This document shows, piece by piece, positions 35,191 through 45,472 of a DNA stretch of 64,000 nucleotides. The position numbers and the translations under genes were made by a program. Source of the stretch: Roseitranquillus sp963776845 (GTDB taxonomy: Bacteria > Pseudomonadota > Alphaproteobacteria > Rhodobacterales > Rhodobacteraceae); assembly GCA_963776845.1 (NCBI GenBank), contig CAVZOJ010000013.1, forward strand, positions 124,001 to 188,000, written 5' to 3'. Positions within the stretch are counted from its first letter, which is position 1. Each line of letters starts with the position of its first letter. Below the pieces are notes generated by a model. The model had not been told where the DNA came from and searched no databases. It saw only the letters and a program-made list of their open reading frames with translations.

Positions 35191-37109
35191 GTCCTCGGAC
35201 CGCGATCTGTCGGGATTGAACGACCACTGCAGTCTCGCATTGCGAACGCCGTCAGCTCCATCGTCGCCGAATTGCGTTGCTCTCGAGACGTGCACGGTAC
35301 CGGCGCCAGAATCTTCCGCATCCAGTTCCCGAACTGGGACCTCGTGAGACGCTGCTTGCTCCTCAGGCGGATGTGCCGAAGGTGCCGGAACTCTCCGATC
35401 GGTGGAATGTTCGGCCTCATATCATCGAGGGGCGGCAACGAGAGGAGCGCGTACAGCATGCGCGGCCTAGCGTCGCGTCCCCAGCGCATTCTTGTCCTGC
35501 TGCGAGACCGCGGCCTCGCACCAATCAACTCCGGTCGGCCGAAGCGCTCCGACAGTTCCTCTTGATTACATTTCCGCAGCAGATCGGACAGCCAGCGGAG
35601 CCAACCTGCATGGTCAAGCTGCGGCGCCCTATGGATGCTGCAGCGACCCTTCTGCCGTGCTCTCTGCCGCGGCACCGGCATCTTGCCGGTCGCTTCTGTC
35701 AGGGCTGCCTGCAGGTAACCGAGTTGGTCGTGGTGCAGATCGGGATAGAAGTTTGCCAGCGTCGCGGCACGCTGCAGGTCACCCTGGCAAAGCAAGCAAA
35801 TCAAGAAGTACGTCCACTCGAGAGGATCCGGATCAGCGGCGCCATAATCAACGGTTGTTTCCTCAATCAGTCTCGCGAGCCCGGCGGCCGCCAATTCGAC
35901 ATCTCGCTCCAGCAGATCGCATAAAGCGATCCCGAACCGCGCCTCGGGAGAGTATGGAACGTAACGCAGCATTTCGAGATAGTGCTTTCTCGCGCGGACG
36001 GTGTCCCCTTGCCACAGGCGACTATCACCCGCTCTGAGCTGGATCTGATCGAGCGCGGCGGTCGGCATCGGCGTTTTGCCGTACGAGACGCCACCAGAGG
36101 CGGCACGCAAATGACCGAAAGGCCCGTCCTGAACGATGGGCTGCCGTTCCGGAAGTTGGCTTTGAAGTGTAAACCATTCGTAAACCTGCGGCCGATCGAA
36201 GATCGTGTGCCGCTCATGCACAAGTCGATGACCCTCCAGTGTCACCTTCGAAAGCAAGTCCTCATTCCGCAGAAGTTCGTCGATCACGTCGACGACCTCG
36301 CCGGGCTCTGCGAAGATGCAGCTCTCCATATGCCGGAACCCAGCAGCCTTCAGCTTCTCAAACTCTTCAGCAACGAGACAGGTTCGGCTGCCCGGAATCT
36401 CCAAGTGCTTGCGCACTACCTCGCGTGCCATTGTCCCGCAGGTAAGCGAAATGCGACTGGCATTGATGGCGCGCGCGTATTCCGCCCCAGCGAGAGAGCG
36501 GTGCGCCAAGCCGCTGCCGTGTTCAAACTGAGGACAGTCCAGCGTAGGAAAGTGTCGAGCTACGATTGGATACGCCTTCTGCCGCCACGGATACTGCTCG
36601 TGGCGCTGTCCGGAAAGCATGACGGGGACCGTTTTCTCCAGACCATAATCGCGAAAGATTAGCGGGTCGATGAAATTTGGCCAAATGTAGAGGCTGCCGT
36701 CGAGCTCTGGAAAATACTCCGCCGTAGTTGTGCACAGTGAGAAATACGTCTCTATCCCGAAGTGCTCCATGTCCGACAAGAATCCCGCCCGGCAATTGGA
36801 CCATGAATCCGCGTTGTGGAATCCGGCTCGTGGCAGGGAGCGGTTGGCGCTCAAGTTCGTGATGTTGGGCCGGCGCGAGACATACGTCTGATAGCCGGCC
36901 TCGAACAGAACCATATCGGGTTCGTTGTTCTCGCACACCTCCGCGAAGTCACAGTCATGATTTATCACGGTGACATCGAAGTAGACTTGCAGGCACCGCA
37001 CTTGATCGGACGTCTGAAGGACTAGGTACTCGGACAGCCCCAGATTCGGGCGATGATCCCATTGGAAGTAGAGAAGTTTCGGCTTCCGCAACGCTTGTTG
37101 TTCTGTCAT
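35187..37109 (-). CDS. CgeB-like glycosyltransferase with TPR-like C-terminus
   Basis: This 640-residue protein begins KPKLLYFQWDHRPNLGLSEYLVLQTSDQ. ITNLSANRSLPRAGFHNADSW, YIWPNFIDPLIFRDYG and VPVMLSGQRHEQYPWRQKAYPIV follow. Next are RAINASRISLTCGTMAREVVRKHLEIPGSRTCLVAEEFEKLKAAGFRHMESCIFAEPGE, the 'glycosyl transferase family 1 / spore CgeB-like' pattern (about residues 180-310). A helical repeat region (about 355-480: LDQIQLRAGDSRLWQGDTVRARKHYLEMLRYVPYSPEARFGIALCDLLE) looks like TPR units. The last about 100 residues are basic and unassigned. The gene is visibly poorer in G+C (mid-50s) than its neighbours, suggesting a separate origin. Its stop overlaps the flippase start. Confidence 0.75.
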   Translation of the reverse strand: MTEQQALRKPKLLYFQWDHRPNLGLSEYLVLQTSDQVRCLQVYFDVTVINHDCDFAEVCENNEPDMVLFEAGYQTYVSRRPNITNLSANRSLPRAGFHNADSWSNCRAGFLSDMEHFGIETYFSLCTTTAEYFPELDGSLYIWPNFIDPLIFRDYGLEKTVPVMLSGQRHEQYPWRQKAYPIVARHFPTLDCPQFEHGSGLAHRSLAGAEYARAINASRISLTCGTMAREVVRKHLEIPGSRTCLVAEEFEKLKAAGFRHMESCIFAEPGEVVDVIDELLRNEDLLSKVTLEGHRLVHERHTIFDRPQVYEWFTLQSQLPERQPIVQDGPFGHLRAASGGVSYGKTPMPTAALDQIQLRAGDSRLWQGDTVRARKHYLEMLRYVPYSPEARFGIALCDLLERDVELAAAGLARLIEETTVDYGAADPDPLEWTYFLICLLCQGDLQRAATLANFYPDLHHDQLGYLQAALTEATGKMPVPRQRARQKGRCSIHRAPQLDHAGWLRWLSDLLRKCNQEELSERFGRPELIGARPRSRSRTRMRWGRDARPRMLYALLSLPPLDDMRPNIPPIGEFRHLRHIRLRSKQRLTRSQFGNWMRKILAPVPCTSREQRNSATMELTAFAMRDCSGRSIPTDRGPRT

Positions 37110-37135
37110 CGCCTCGTGCTCTCCGGGTTAGAGCA

Positions 37136-38179
<1,044 letters not shown>

Positions 38180-38213
38180 TCGTCTCCTCCTTCTGACTCG
38201 GAATAGCTGCCCG

Positions 38214-39596
38214 TCAGTACGCACCTTCGCCGCGAATGATCGCAGCGGCCGTCAGCATCAGGATGTGGGCGTCGAACCAGAACGAGCGGTTGTCGATGTA
38301 GAACCCGTCGAGATCCTGCTGGCGGTCGATGTCCGCCGTGCTGCGCCCCGCGGTCTGCCATAGCCCCGTAACGCCTGGCATCACGGTGCAGCGCTTGGCC
38401 CGGAACTCGGCGTTCATCGCGGCAAGGTGGTAGAGCGGGAAGGGCCTCGGACCGACGATGCGCATGTCGCCGGCGATCACGTTCAGAAGCTGCGGCAACT
38501 CGTCGATGCTGGTCGCCCGGAGGAACCCGCCGATGAGCGGCAGGATACGCGGGTCCGTCCTCAGCTTGTAGTGCCGCGTCCACTCCTCGCGGGCCGCCGT
38601 GTCGGCCGCGAGCAAGGTTTCAAGGCGCTGGTCCGCGTCGCAGTACATGGTCCTGAGCTTCAGGATCCTGAATTGCCGGCCGCCAAGGCCTTCCCGTGTC
38701 TGCCGGTAGAGCACCGGTCCGGGATCGACGACGTAGATCGCGCCGGCCGCCAGCAGCAGGAGCGGCGCTGTCAGGACGAGAGCCGTGAAGGCCGTCAACA
38801 GATCGAGCATCCTGCGCGCCGTGCTCGGCCGCGAGGGGCTTGGCGGCGTCTTCAGCCGAAGCCCGATCTCGCCCCGAAGATCCGCCGGTCGCAACCCCGA
38901 GATGCGCCCGCCGGGGATGCCGGCAAGAACGATCACCTCGGAATAGCGCCGGCGGACCCGATCGAGCTCGTTGTGTGGGGATCGGGGACTTGCAACGAGC
39001 CCAATCTTCGCATCGGCACCCCGCGAAGCGCCCGGCGGCTCGCACCGAATGCCATGGTGCCAATTCGCAGCGAAGAACTCTCTCAACGTGGCAACCTGTT
39101 CGGCGTCGCCGATGATCTCGGCGGACACGCCCCAGCAGCCGAGCTGCCGGAGGAGCGCCCGCACCAGTGAACGCGCGGCGACTTGCAGGGGGAAGGCGAC
39201 TGTCAGGAACGGCACCAGCAGCGCGATCATCCACCACCCGCCCCCTAATACGAGGATACCGGCCAGCGCGAGGCCGCCGGCAATGGAGAAAGCGGTGGCC
39301 CGCCGCCGCAGAAGCTCGTGCGGATAGATGCCGTAGCCGGGATAGAGACAGCCAATCCAGCAAAGGCCGATGGCAGCACCGGAGACGAGCATGAGAGCTT
39401 CGGGCATCTGCCCCGCCATCGCGCCCCACGGCGCCAGTGCAATGCCCGCGACGACGAAGACCGCCACGTCGCCTGCGAGCAGCGCGGCGGCTGGCACCAC
39501 GTCCCTCACGGCGTCCCTGGCGCGCGCGGGCCCGCGCCCGGCGTCCGCGCCGGAAGGGTCCGTCGGCACGCACTGGAGCTGAGGTACCTTCGTCAT
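38214..39596 (-). CDS. undecaprenyl-phosphate sugar-1-phosphate transferase (WbaP/ExoY type)
   Basis: This is a polyprenyl glycosylphosphotransferase of about 460 residues. N-terminal membrane spans (about 35-150) and a Rossmann-like cytoplasmic segment (SAEIIGDAEQVATLREFFA) precede the C-terminal catalytic domain. That domain has a membrane helix, LYRQTREGLGGRQFRILKLRTMYCDA, TDPRILPLIGGFLRATSIDELPQLLNVIAGDMRIVGPRPFP, and PGVTGLWQTAGRS. It transfers a hexose-1-phosphate to undecaprenyl phosphate, the first committed step. ATG 39596 is used; a GTG at 39758 would add 54 residues without recognisable motifs. It is the first gene of the 32.5-39.6 kb minus-strand operon. Confidence 0.9.
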   Translation of the reverse strand: MTKVPQLQCVPTDPSGADAGRGPARARDAVRDVVPAAALLAGDVAVFVVAGIALAPWGAMAGQMPEALMLVSGAAIGLCWIGCLYPGYGIYPHELLRRRATAFSIAGGLALAGILVLGGGWWMIALLVPFLTVAFPLQVAARSLVRALLRQLGCWGVSAEIIGDAEQVATLREFFAANWHHGIRCEPPGASRGADAKIGLVASPRSPHNELDRVRRRYSEVIVLAGIPGGRISGLRPADLRGEIGLRLKTPPSPSRPSTARRMLDLLTAFTALVLTAPLLLLAAGAIYVVDPGPVLYRQTREGLGGRQFRILKLRTMYCDADQRLETLLAADTAAREEWTRHYKLRTDPRILPLIGGFLRATSIDELPQLLNVIAGDMRIVGPRPFPLYHLAAMNAEFRAKRCTVMPGVTGLWQTAGRSTADIDRQQDLDGFYIDNRSFWFDAHILMLTAAAIIRGEGAY

Positions 39597-40271
39597 GGTT
39601 CCAGCCACGGCGTCCGCGTCGCGAAGCTCCTCCAACGGCGCCACCAGACCCTGCAGAAGACCGCCCCCCACGGCGTCAGCTCCTCCGGCTCGAGGGAAGC
39701 TGTCCGCGCGGGGTGCTGGACGATACCAAGGCAACGCTGTGACGCATGATCTCTCCACCGGGGACGCGGCTCTCCGAGGTGAGCCGACATAAACGCAGGC
39801 TAGAAGCAGCGAACGCCCTGCAGGACTCAGCTATTCGGAGGAGCGGCTGCCGAGGGCCAGCGACCAAAGAGAGTAGCGCGGCGGCTGAGAGGCCAAAGGA
39901 CGGCGCGGGACATGGCGCGGCGGGCCCGTACGTCCCCATTCGGACGATGCAAGGGCGAAAACGATTCTCCGACCATCAGAAAGGGGGGCTAGTTCGCCAC
40001 TGTTCCGCCCATTCCTACCTCTTTCGGTGGCGGATTTCGGCGCATCGGCGATCCGCGGCGCCTCAAGCTCGGGTTCTTGCCGGTTGCGGCCGGCGGGCAA
40101 GCGAAATCTCGCGCGCCTCGGCGCCGGTCGAGGCGTCATAGCTTGCGCCGATGTCGGCGCCCGGATATCCGGCCTGCATCGATCTAGGGCGCGAGTAACG
40201 GGGATTTAACATATCCCTGTAGTTGTGCAGCGGCGCCGCTGGCGTTTTCTCCTTCAAGCAATGGTGGACCA
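39597..40271. other. divergent regulatory region upstream of the RTX protein
   Basis: This is the gap between the glycosylphosphotransferase start and the RTX protein start. Near 40200-40218 an imperfect inverted repeat (GGGAT ... ATCCC) surrounds the A/T-rich TTAACAT, a possible operator or promoter element for the RTX gene. No convincing coding frame was found; the longest frames have no ribosome binding site or motif. Confidence 0.4.
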
Positions 40272-43200
40272 ATGACGACCTATTATGTCTCCACGTCGGG
40301 CAGCGACGGCTCCAGCGGCAGCGCCTCGAGCCCGTGGCGCACGATCAACCATGCCATGCAGTCCGGCCTCAATCCGGGCGACGAGGTCGTCGTCAGACCC
40401 GGCACCTATCGCGAGTCAATTACCATCGATCAGGGCGGATCGGCGGCCGGCGATGTCACGCTTCGCTCGGAGATCCCCGGCGAGGCGCTGATCCGGCCAC
40501 CTTCGGGCACCTGGAACGCGATCTACGTCTGGGACGACTACGTCACTATCGACGGGTTCGACATCGGCGGCGCGCGCGGCGACGGCATCGAGGCGAACGA
40601 CGTCCACCACATCACGGTCCGCAACAACACCATACACGGCAGCGGCGAGTCCGGCATCCAATTCAACTGGTCGGAGTTCATCACGATCGAGGACAACGTC
40701 ACCTACGACAACGCCTGGAGCGGCTGGTTCTCCGGCATCTCGATCTACCAGACGCGCAACATCACCGGGGACACCCAGACGGAAGGCTTCCGGACCATCG
40801 TCCGCAACAACGTCTCGTACGACAATCACACCGATCAAGGCCTGCACACCGACGGCAACGGCATCATCATCGACGACTTCCAGAGCACGCAGACGAACGG
40901 CTTCCCGAACTACGACTATCCGACGCTCGTCGAGAACAACCTCGTCTACAGCAACGGCGGCAAGGGCATTGCCGTGCACTGGAGCGACAACGTCACAGTG
41001 CGCAACAACACCTCGTGGCACAACAACCAAGACCTGCAGAACGACGGCACCTGGCGCGGCGAGCTGAGCAATCAGGATTCCAACAACAACACGTGGGTCA
41101 ACAACATCGCCGTGGCCGACCCAGGCGTGAACGGCAACAACACCGCGATCGGGTTCTACGGCAACAATGACAACGTCACCTGGGCGAGCAACCTGACCTT
41201 CAGCGGGCGGTCGGGCGATGCATCGCTGAAGCTCGACGGCGGCAATCCAGCCCCCAGCGCGGCCGACGGCAATCTCCTCGGCGTCGATCCTCGCTTCGTC
41301 GATGCCCCGGGCGACTTCCGGCTGCAGGACGCTTCGCCGGCAGTCGATGCGGGAACCGGCGCCTTCGGCCTGTCGAACGAGGACCTCGAGGGCGAGGCGC
41401 GCGTCGTCGGCACCGTCGACTTGGGCGCCTACGAAGGCTCCTCCTCGGGCAACGCCGCCCCGGTGGCTGTGAGCGACAGCGGCTTCTCCACGGCGTTCGG
41501 GTCGAGCATCACGATTCCCGACGACGTCCTCCTCGCCAACGACCGGGATCCCGACGGCGACACCCTCCGGCTCGTCTCGGTATCTCGCGCGGAAGGCGGG
41601 ACCGCGGTCATCAATGACGGCGGAGACGTCGTCTTCACTCCCGCCGATGGCCAGTCGGGGGCCGCAGGGTTCAGCTATACGGTCGCGGACGGACGCGGCG
41701 GGACGGCGACGACGGATGTAGCGATCTTGGTCGAGAGCGCGCCTGAGCCTGAGCCCGAGCCTGAGCCGGAAATCGGGAACGTCGTGTATCGCTGGAACGC
41801 GGGGACGCAGGCGGTGGCCGCGATCGACGGCGGCATGGCCTGGACCGCCGACGCCGACGTCCTCACGGGTTCCGCCCGCGTCGCCGCGCACGGCATCGAC
41901 ACCGCCGGCGCGCTCGACAAGTCGGTGCCCGAGACGACGCCGGCGGGGATCTTTGCGCAGGAGTACTGGGGCAACAGCTCCAGCGACGGGATGAGTCTCG
42001 CCTTCGGCGAGGGTGCGCTGCAAGATGGGCTCTATGCTGTGCGGCTCTACATGGGGAATGGCTTTGGCGGAACCGACGACGCCGGCGAGCGCATCTTCGA
42101 CGTCCGCGTCGAGGAGGAGCTGTTCCTGGACGACCTCGACCTTTCCGGAACCTTCCGGCACATGGTCGGCGGCATGTACGAGTGGCAGGGAATGGTTGGC
42201 GACGGCACGGTCGACATCGACTTCGACCACGGCATTGAAAATCCCCTGATCAACGGCGTCGAGATCCTGCGTCTCGACGCCGGATCGGAACCGGAACCGC
42301 AGCCAGAACCGGAGCCGGAGCCCGAGCCCGAGCCCGAGGCGGGGAACACCACATATCGTCTCTGGGACAAGTCGGCCTCTCCGGACCAGATCACCGATCC
42401 GGATCGCGGCAGCGTCGAGCTCGGCCTCAAGTTTCGCGCCGACGTTGATGGCGAGATCACGTCAGTCAGGTTCTACCGGGGACCCGAGAACGACGGCCCG
42501 CATCCGGTGACGTTCTGGTCCGCCGATGGCGAGGCGCTCGCAGGCGGCATCGCCGACGAGTCCGGCACCGGCTGGCAACAGGTCGAGCTGGACCGCCCGG
42601 TGGCGATCAGCGCCGACGACCTGAGCGTCGCCTCCTATCACGCCCCGAACGGCAAGTACTCGGTCAGCGCCTCCTATTTCACCGACGCGGTCACCAGCGG
42701 TCCGCTCACGGCGCTGGAAGACGGAGGCGTCTACGCATACGGCGCGGCAGGCTCGTTCCCGAGGGACGTCTACAACGCCAGCAACTACTGGGTGGACGTG
42801 GTCTTTGAGACGACCAAGGCCACCCACGAGGGCGCCGGGGGCCAGGACATCCTCCGCGGCGGCGCGAGCGACGACGTCATGCTCGGCCGGGCAGGCGGCG
42901 ACCGCCTAATCGGCAGGCAGGGCGACGACGTGTTGCGCGGCCAGGACGGCAACGACTTCCTGCGCAGCGACGCGGGCGCGGACGTGCTGATCGGCGGACG
43001 GGGCGACGATCGGTTCGTCTTCTCCGAGGTTGCGGGGTCGAGCGTGGCGGCAGGCGTCGACGAGATCCGCGCCGGCGACGGTGCCGTGGCTATCGAGGGC
43101 GCCGGAGAAGCCGGCGGCGACCTGATCGATCTCAGCCGCATCGATGCCGACAGCACGGTTGACAGCAACCAGAGCTTCATCTTCGGCGAGACCGGCAAGC

Positions 43201-43343
43201 GCGGGCTCTGGCTGACCAATATCGACGGCGCCACGGTGGTGCGCGGCAACGTCGACGACGACCCCGCGGCGGAGTTCGAGCTGATCATTCAGGACGGGGG
43301 CATCGGCGCAGAGATCTACGTAGCCGACGACTTTCTCCTGTAG
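40272..43343 (+). CDS. multidomain RTX protein: beta-helix, cadherin-like, malectin, DUF4082
   Basis: The protein has 1023 residues. Residues 1-390 form a right-handed beta-helix (YYVSTSGSDGSSGSASSPWRTINHAM, then repeated VRNNT/VENNL turns). Residues about 395-485 are a cadherin-like domain (APVAVSDSGFSTAF ... LLANDRDPDGDTLRLVS ... FSYTVADGRGGTA). A Pro-Glu linker (about 490-502) leads to a malectin-like domain (about 503-670, YRWNAGTQAVAAIDGG ... GLYAVRLYMGNGFGG). A second Pro-Glu linker (about 672-690) leads to a DUF4082-like beta domain (about 693-850). RTX nonapeptide repeats follow (about 858-920, GGxGxDxLxG type) with an acidic C-terminal cap. No N-terminal signal peptide is seen, so type I secretion is expected. 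It may bind or cleave the locus polysaccharide outside the cell. Confidence 0.88.
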   Translation: MTTYYVSTSGSDGSSGSASSPWRTINHAMQSGLNPGDEVVVRPGTYRESITIDQGGSAAGDVTLRSEIPGEALIRPPSGTWNAIYVWDDYVTIDGFDIGGARGDGIEANDVHHITVRNNTIHGSGESGIQFNWSEFITIEDNVTYDNAWSGWFSGISIYQTRNITGDTQTEGFRTIVRNNVSYDNHTDQGLHTDGNGIIIDDFQSTQTNGFPNYDYPTLVENNLVYSNGGKGIAVHWSDNVTVRNNTSWHNNQDLQNDGTWRGELSNQDSNNNTWVNNIAVADPGVNGNNTAIGFYGNNDNVTWASNLTFSGRSGDASLKLDGGNPAPSAADGNLLGVDPRFVDAPGDFRLQDASPAVDAGTGAFGLSNEDLEGEARVVGTVDLGAYEGSSSGNAAPVAVSDSGFSTAFGSSITIPDDVLLANDRDPDGDTLRLVSVSRAEGGTAVINDGGDVVFTPADGQSGAAGFSYTVADGRGGTATTDVAILVESAPEPEPEPEPEIGNVVYRWNAGTQAVAAIDGGMAWTADADVLTGSARVAAHGIDTAGALDKSVPETTPAGIFAQEYWGNSSSDGMSLAFGEGALQDGLYAVRLYMGNGFGGTDDAGERIFDVRVEEELFLDDLDLSGTFRHMVGGMYEWQGMVGDGTVDIDFDHGIENPLINGVEILRLDAGSEPEPQPEPEPEPEPEPEAGNTTYRLWDKSASPDQITDPDRGSVELGLKFRADVDGEITSVRFYRGPENDGPHPVTFWSADGEALAGGIADESGTGWQQVELDRPVAISADDLSVASYHAPNGKYSVSASYFTDAVTSGPLTALEDGGVYAYGAAGSFPRDVYNASNYWVDVVFETTKATHEGAGGQDILRGGASDDVMLGRAGGDRLIGRQGDDVLRGQDGNDFLRSDAGADVLIGGRGDDRFVFSEVAGSSVAAGVDEIRAGDGAVAIEGAGEAGGDLIDLSRIDADSTVDSNQSFIFGETGKRGLWLTNIDGATVVRGNVDDDPAAEFELIIQDGGIGAEIYVADDFLL

Positions 43344-43358
43344 CGTTCCATAACGCGT

Positions 43359-43383
43359 GCGGGCGGGGCTGACAGCCGCCCGC
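43359..43383. terminator. GC-rich hairpin after the RTX gene
   Basis: This is a perfect 8-bp stem, GCGGGCGG / CCGCCCGC, with a 9-base loop, 16 bases past the RTX stop. The following bases are not a T run, so it is a weak intrinsic terminator at best. Position supports a transcript end. Confidence 0.5.
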
Positions 43384-43604
43384 ATCTCCTGCACGCGAGG
43401 CCTTCAAGCCTCTTCCAGCGCAGGAGGCAGCGGGAGCGTCCCGCGCTGGCATAGAGCTCGGCGATATGGCGGAGGGCCTGTTCGGCGATCGGCGAGGCGC
43501 TTACCGCCAAGCTTATCACGCCAATGCTTCTGCCAAGATGGGGCGGGCGGGGCGACGCGGTCGACCATCGCCTCCGCCTGTTGCGAGATCGGAGGAAGGA
43601 CCAT

Positions 43605-43959
43605 AGCGACGCGTCGCTCGAGACGCTGAACGTCTGCATCGTCGACGAGGATGGAACTTTCGCTCTCGACCGCAATCAAGGCGGAGCCGGATGCAATCGT
43701 CGGGATGCTGAAGCGGTTCGCACACTTTGTGGTGCGGGTCGGGACGGGACCGATCGCCTCTTGTCTCTACAGCGAGCTGCGGATTCCTGGAGTACCTGCG
43801 ATCTGCATGGAGTGCCGCCACTTGAAGGCCGGTCGCGCAGGGATAGAGGAGCTCGAACGGCTCGATCGGCCGTGCCGGTACTGTGCCAAGCGCGACCAGA
43901 TCTGCCGGTTGCTGATGAGCGTTCCCGGAGTCGGTGCCGTTCGCCTCCCGCGGCGTTGA
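43605..43959 (+). pseudogene. IS110-family transposase remnant with internal deletion
   Basis: Pieces of an IS110 transposase run in order: DASLETLNVCIVDEDGT (N-terminus, first frame), then in a second frame KAEPDAIVGMLKRFAHFVVRVGTGPIASCLYSELRIPGVPAICMECRHLKAG. This joins directly to EELERLDRPCRYCAKRDQICRLLMSVPGVGAV, the start of the C-terminal domain. The central block containing much of the DEDD catalytic domain is missing, and at least one frameshift is present near 43655. It is dead. No ends were identified. Confidence 0.7.
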
Positions 43960-43964
43960 GCTGT

Positions 43965-44125
43965 CTCAGAAGCAGTTCAAGCGCTGCGCGCTCCGATTTC
44001 GGAGAGGTACAGGCGCAGAGTGGTAAGCGGGGGGTCGACCATGTTGACGAGGGGGATGTTGTTGTAGCCGGTGATGGAAATCTCGCCGAGGCAGGACAGG
44101 CCGCGGCGCCCGTCGATGCCGCTGG
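43965..44125 (-). pseudogene. LacI-family regulator C-terminal scrap
   Basis: Reading the minus strand from about 44125, the frame gives RRGLSCLGEISITGYNNIPLVNMVDPPLTTLRLYLSEIGARSA. This closely follows the conserved C-terminal stretch of LacI-type regulators (ISITGFDDIPL...DPPLTTVR...MG). A premature stop follows at GARSA; the +1 frame continues LELLLRQ as expected, so a frameshift is present. The ligand and DNA-binding parts are absent. It shows that a sugar-responsive regulator was once here and was overwritten by the IS fragments. Confidence 0.6.
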
Positions 44126-44338
44126 AGAACGATGCTGCGGGTCTACTTTCTCCAGAACTGGTATATGCTCATAGCGACTGCGCCTGACGTTGAGTCAGTC
44201 GCGAAGGTGTTCATACTGAATTTGCCTTGAACAACGGGCATGTCCCTGATTTTGTGACAGAACCGGCCTTTTCTGGTGGTTTCTGATCGCAGGGATTCAT
44301 AGGATTCCGGCGAGAACCCTGCGATTTCGGATGGACCG

Positions 44339-44616
44339 ATGAAGCCGAAACCTCGCCCTGCTGAGCAGAATGATCTCCTGCGGCCACGCCTGGTCGATCT
44401 GATCGACATGCGCCACGAACTGGTGAAGCTCGAGACGCTGATCGACTGGGAGTTCTTCGAGCGGGAGTGGTCGGGGTTCTTCCCGTCGGCCAGCGGACGG
44501 CCGGCGACTTCGCCGCGACTGGTGGCGGGGCTTCTCTATCTCCAGCACGCCTTCAAGCTGTCGGACGAGGCGGTGGTGGCGCGGTGGGTCGAGAACCCGT
44601 ACTACCAGACCCCATG
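44339..44616 (+). pseudogene. IS5/IS1182-like transposase, N-terminal remnant
   Basis: ATG 44339 opens a frame with the N-terminal domain of an IS5-superfamily transposase (MKPKPRPAEQNDLLRPRLVDLIDMRHELVKLETLIDWEFFEREWSGFF ... ATSPRLVAGLLYLQHAFKLSDEAVVARWVENPYYQ). It stops within two codons of that point at the junction with the next IS110 fragment, so the whole catalytic domain is gone. Lower-G+C sequence just upstream (about 44210-44338) is probably the element's left-end non-coding part. Confidence 0.75.
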
Positions 44617-44723
44617 ATCGCGCTGTGAGCCGACTCGGTCGGCGGTCTCTCCCGCGGCATTCTCCCTTCGAGGGTTCCGCCAGGCAGGCTGGCGCCGAGC
44701 CTCAAGAATGGGGGAGAGACCGA

Positions 44724-45130
44724 ATGCGGGATACCATGTTCGTGGGCTTGGATGTCCACAAGGCGACGATCTCGGTCGCGGTTGCGTCCGCAACGCGTGG
44801 CGGTGAGGTGCGGCACTGGGGCAGCATTCCCAATCGCGGCGACCATGTCAGGAAGCTGGTCGAGAAGCTCGAGGCCAGAGCCAGGCAGCTGCACTTCTGC
44901 TACGAGGCCGGGCCCTGCGGCTACGGTCTCCACCGGCAGACTGACCGAGCTCGGGCATGCCTGCGACGTGGTGGCGCCGTCGCTGATCCCGGTGAAGAGC
45001 GGCGATCGGGTGAAGACCGATCGCCGGGACGCGGCGAAGCTGGCCAAGCTCCATCGGGCAGGCGAACTGACCGCGGTTTGGGTGCCGGACGCGGGCCACG
45101 AGGCGATGCGCGATCTGGTGCGGGCGCGGG
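44724..45130 (+). pseudogene. IS110-family transposase remnant (second element)
   Basis: ATG 44724 follows GGGGGAGAG. The frame reads FVGLDVHKATISVAVASA ... GSIPNRGDHVRKLVEKLEARARQLHFCYEAGPCGYGLHRQ, the N-terminal half of an IS110 DEDD transposase (catalytic Asp in GLDVHK). An extra A at about 44940 breaks the frame. Removing it gives LTELGHACDVVAPSLIPVKSGDRVKTDRRDAAKLAKLHRAGELTAVWVP ... AMRDLVRAR, with the second acidic cluster in KTDRRDA. The frame then ends abruptly where IS21 istB sequence begins. The C-terminal Ser domain is missing. Confidence 0.8.
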
Positions 45131-45374
45131 CGAGTGGGTCGAGACCGGCGCCAACCTCATCGCCATCGGCAACTCGTGCGCCGGCAAGAACCAGCCCTTC
45201 AGGGCCTGGGACCGCATCTTCCACGACAAGGCCGTTACCGTCGCCGCGATCGACCGGCTGGTCCACCACGCGACCATCCTCGAGATGAACGTCGACAGCT
45301 ACCGTCGCCGTGCCGCTGCCGATCGCACCGCCGTCGAGATCGACACCACACCGACAACCACCGACAGCCGCGCA
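45131..45374 (+). pseudogene. IS21 istB C-terminal remnant
   Basis: After the IS110 scrap the frame reads NQPFRAWDRIFHDKAVTVAAIDRLVHHATILEMNVDSYRRRAA. This is the conserved end of the IS21 ATP-binding helper protein IstB (SNxPFxxWxxIFxDxxMTxAAIDRLVHHxxIxE). The Walker motifs lie in the missing N-terminal part. The following codons run into the terminal repeat of the next IS, so it was truncated on both sides. Confidence 0.75.
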
Positions 45375-45398
45375 TTGCCTCGCCTGAATTGTTCCTGA
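45375..45398 (+). repeat. left terminal inverted repeat of the IS481/ISNCY-like element
   Basis: TTGCCTC plus GAATTGTTCCTGA matches the inverted right end at 47015-47039 better than the related sequence at 45410-45433 does. The latter begins TTGCCTCA and contains CTCCCGA, and is probably a subterminal transposase-binding repeat or a relic of an earlier insertion. Confidence 0.5.
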
Positions 45399-45472
45399 AG
45401 CTGGGCGCGTTGCCTCAGTAGGACTGCTCCCGAACGGGAGCGGCTGCGGAGGTGGAATTGAGGCAGGTGAGC

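Noticed and set aside
40416..42230. Long minus-strand open frame opposite the RTX protein
   Set aside because: The antisense product is Val/Asp/Arg-rich with no start signals or motifs. High G+C makes such shadows common.
41742..42345. Repeated Pro-Glu coding tracts as a possible DNA repeat or CRISPR-like array
   Set aside because: They are two low-complexity protein linkers (PEPEPE) inside one gene. There are no regular spacers.
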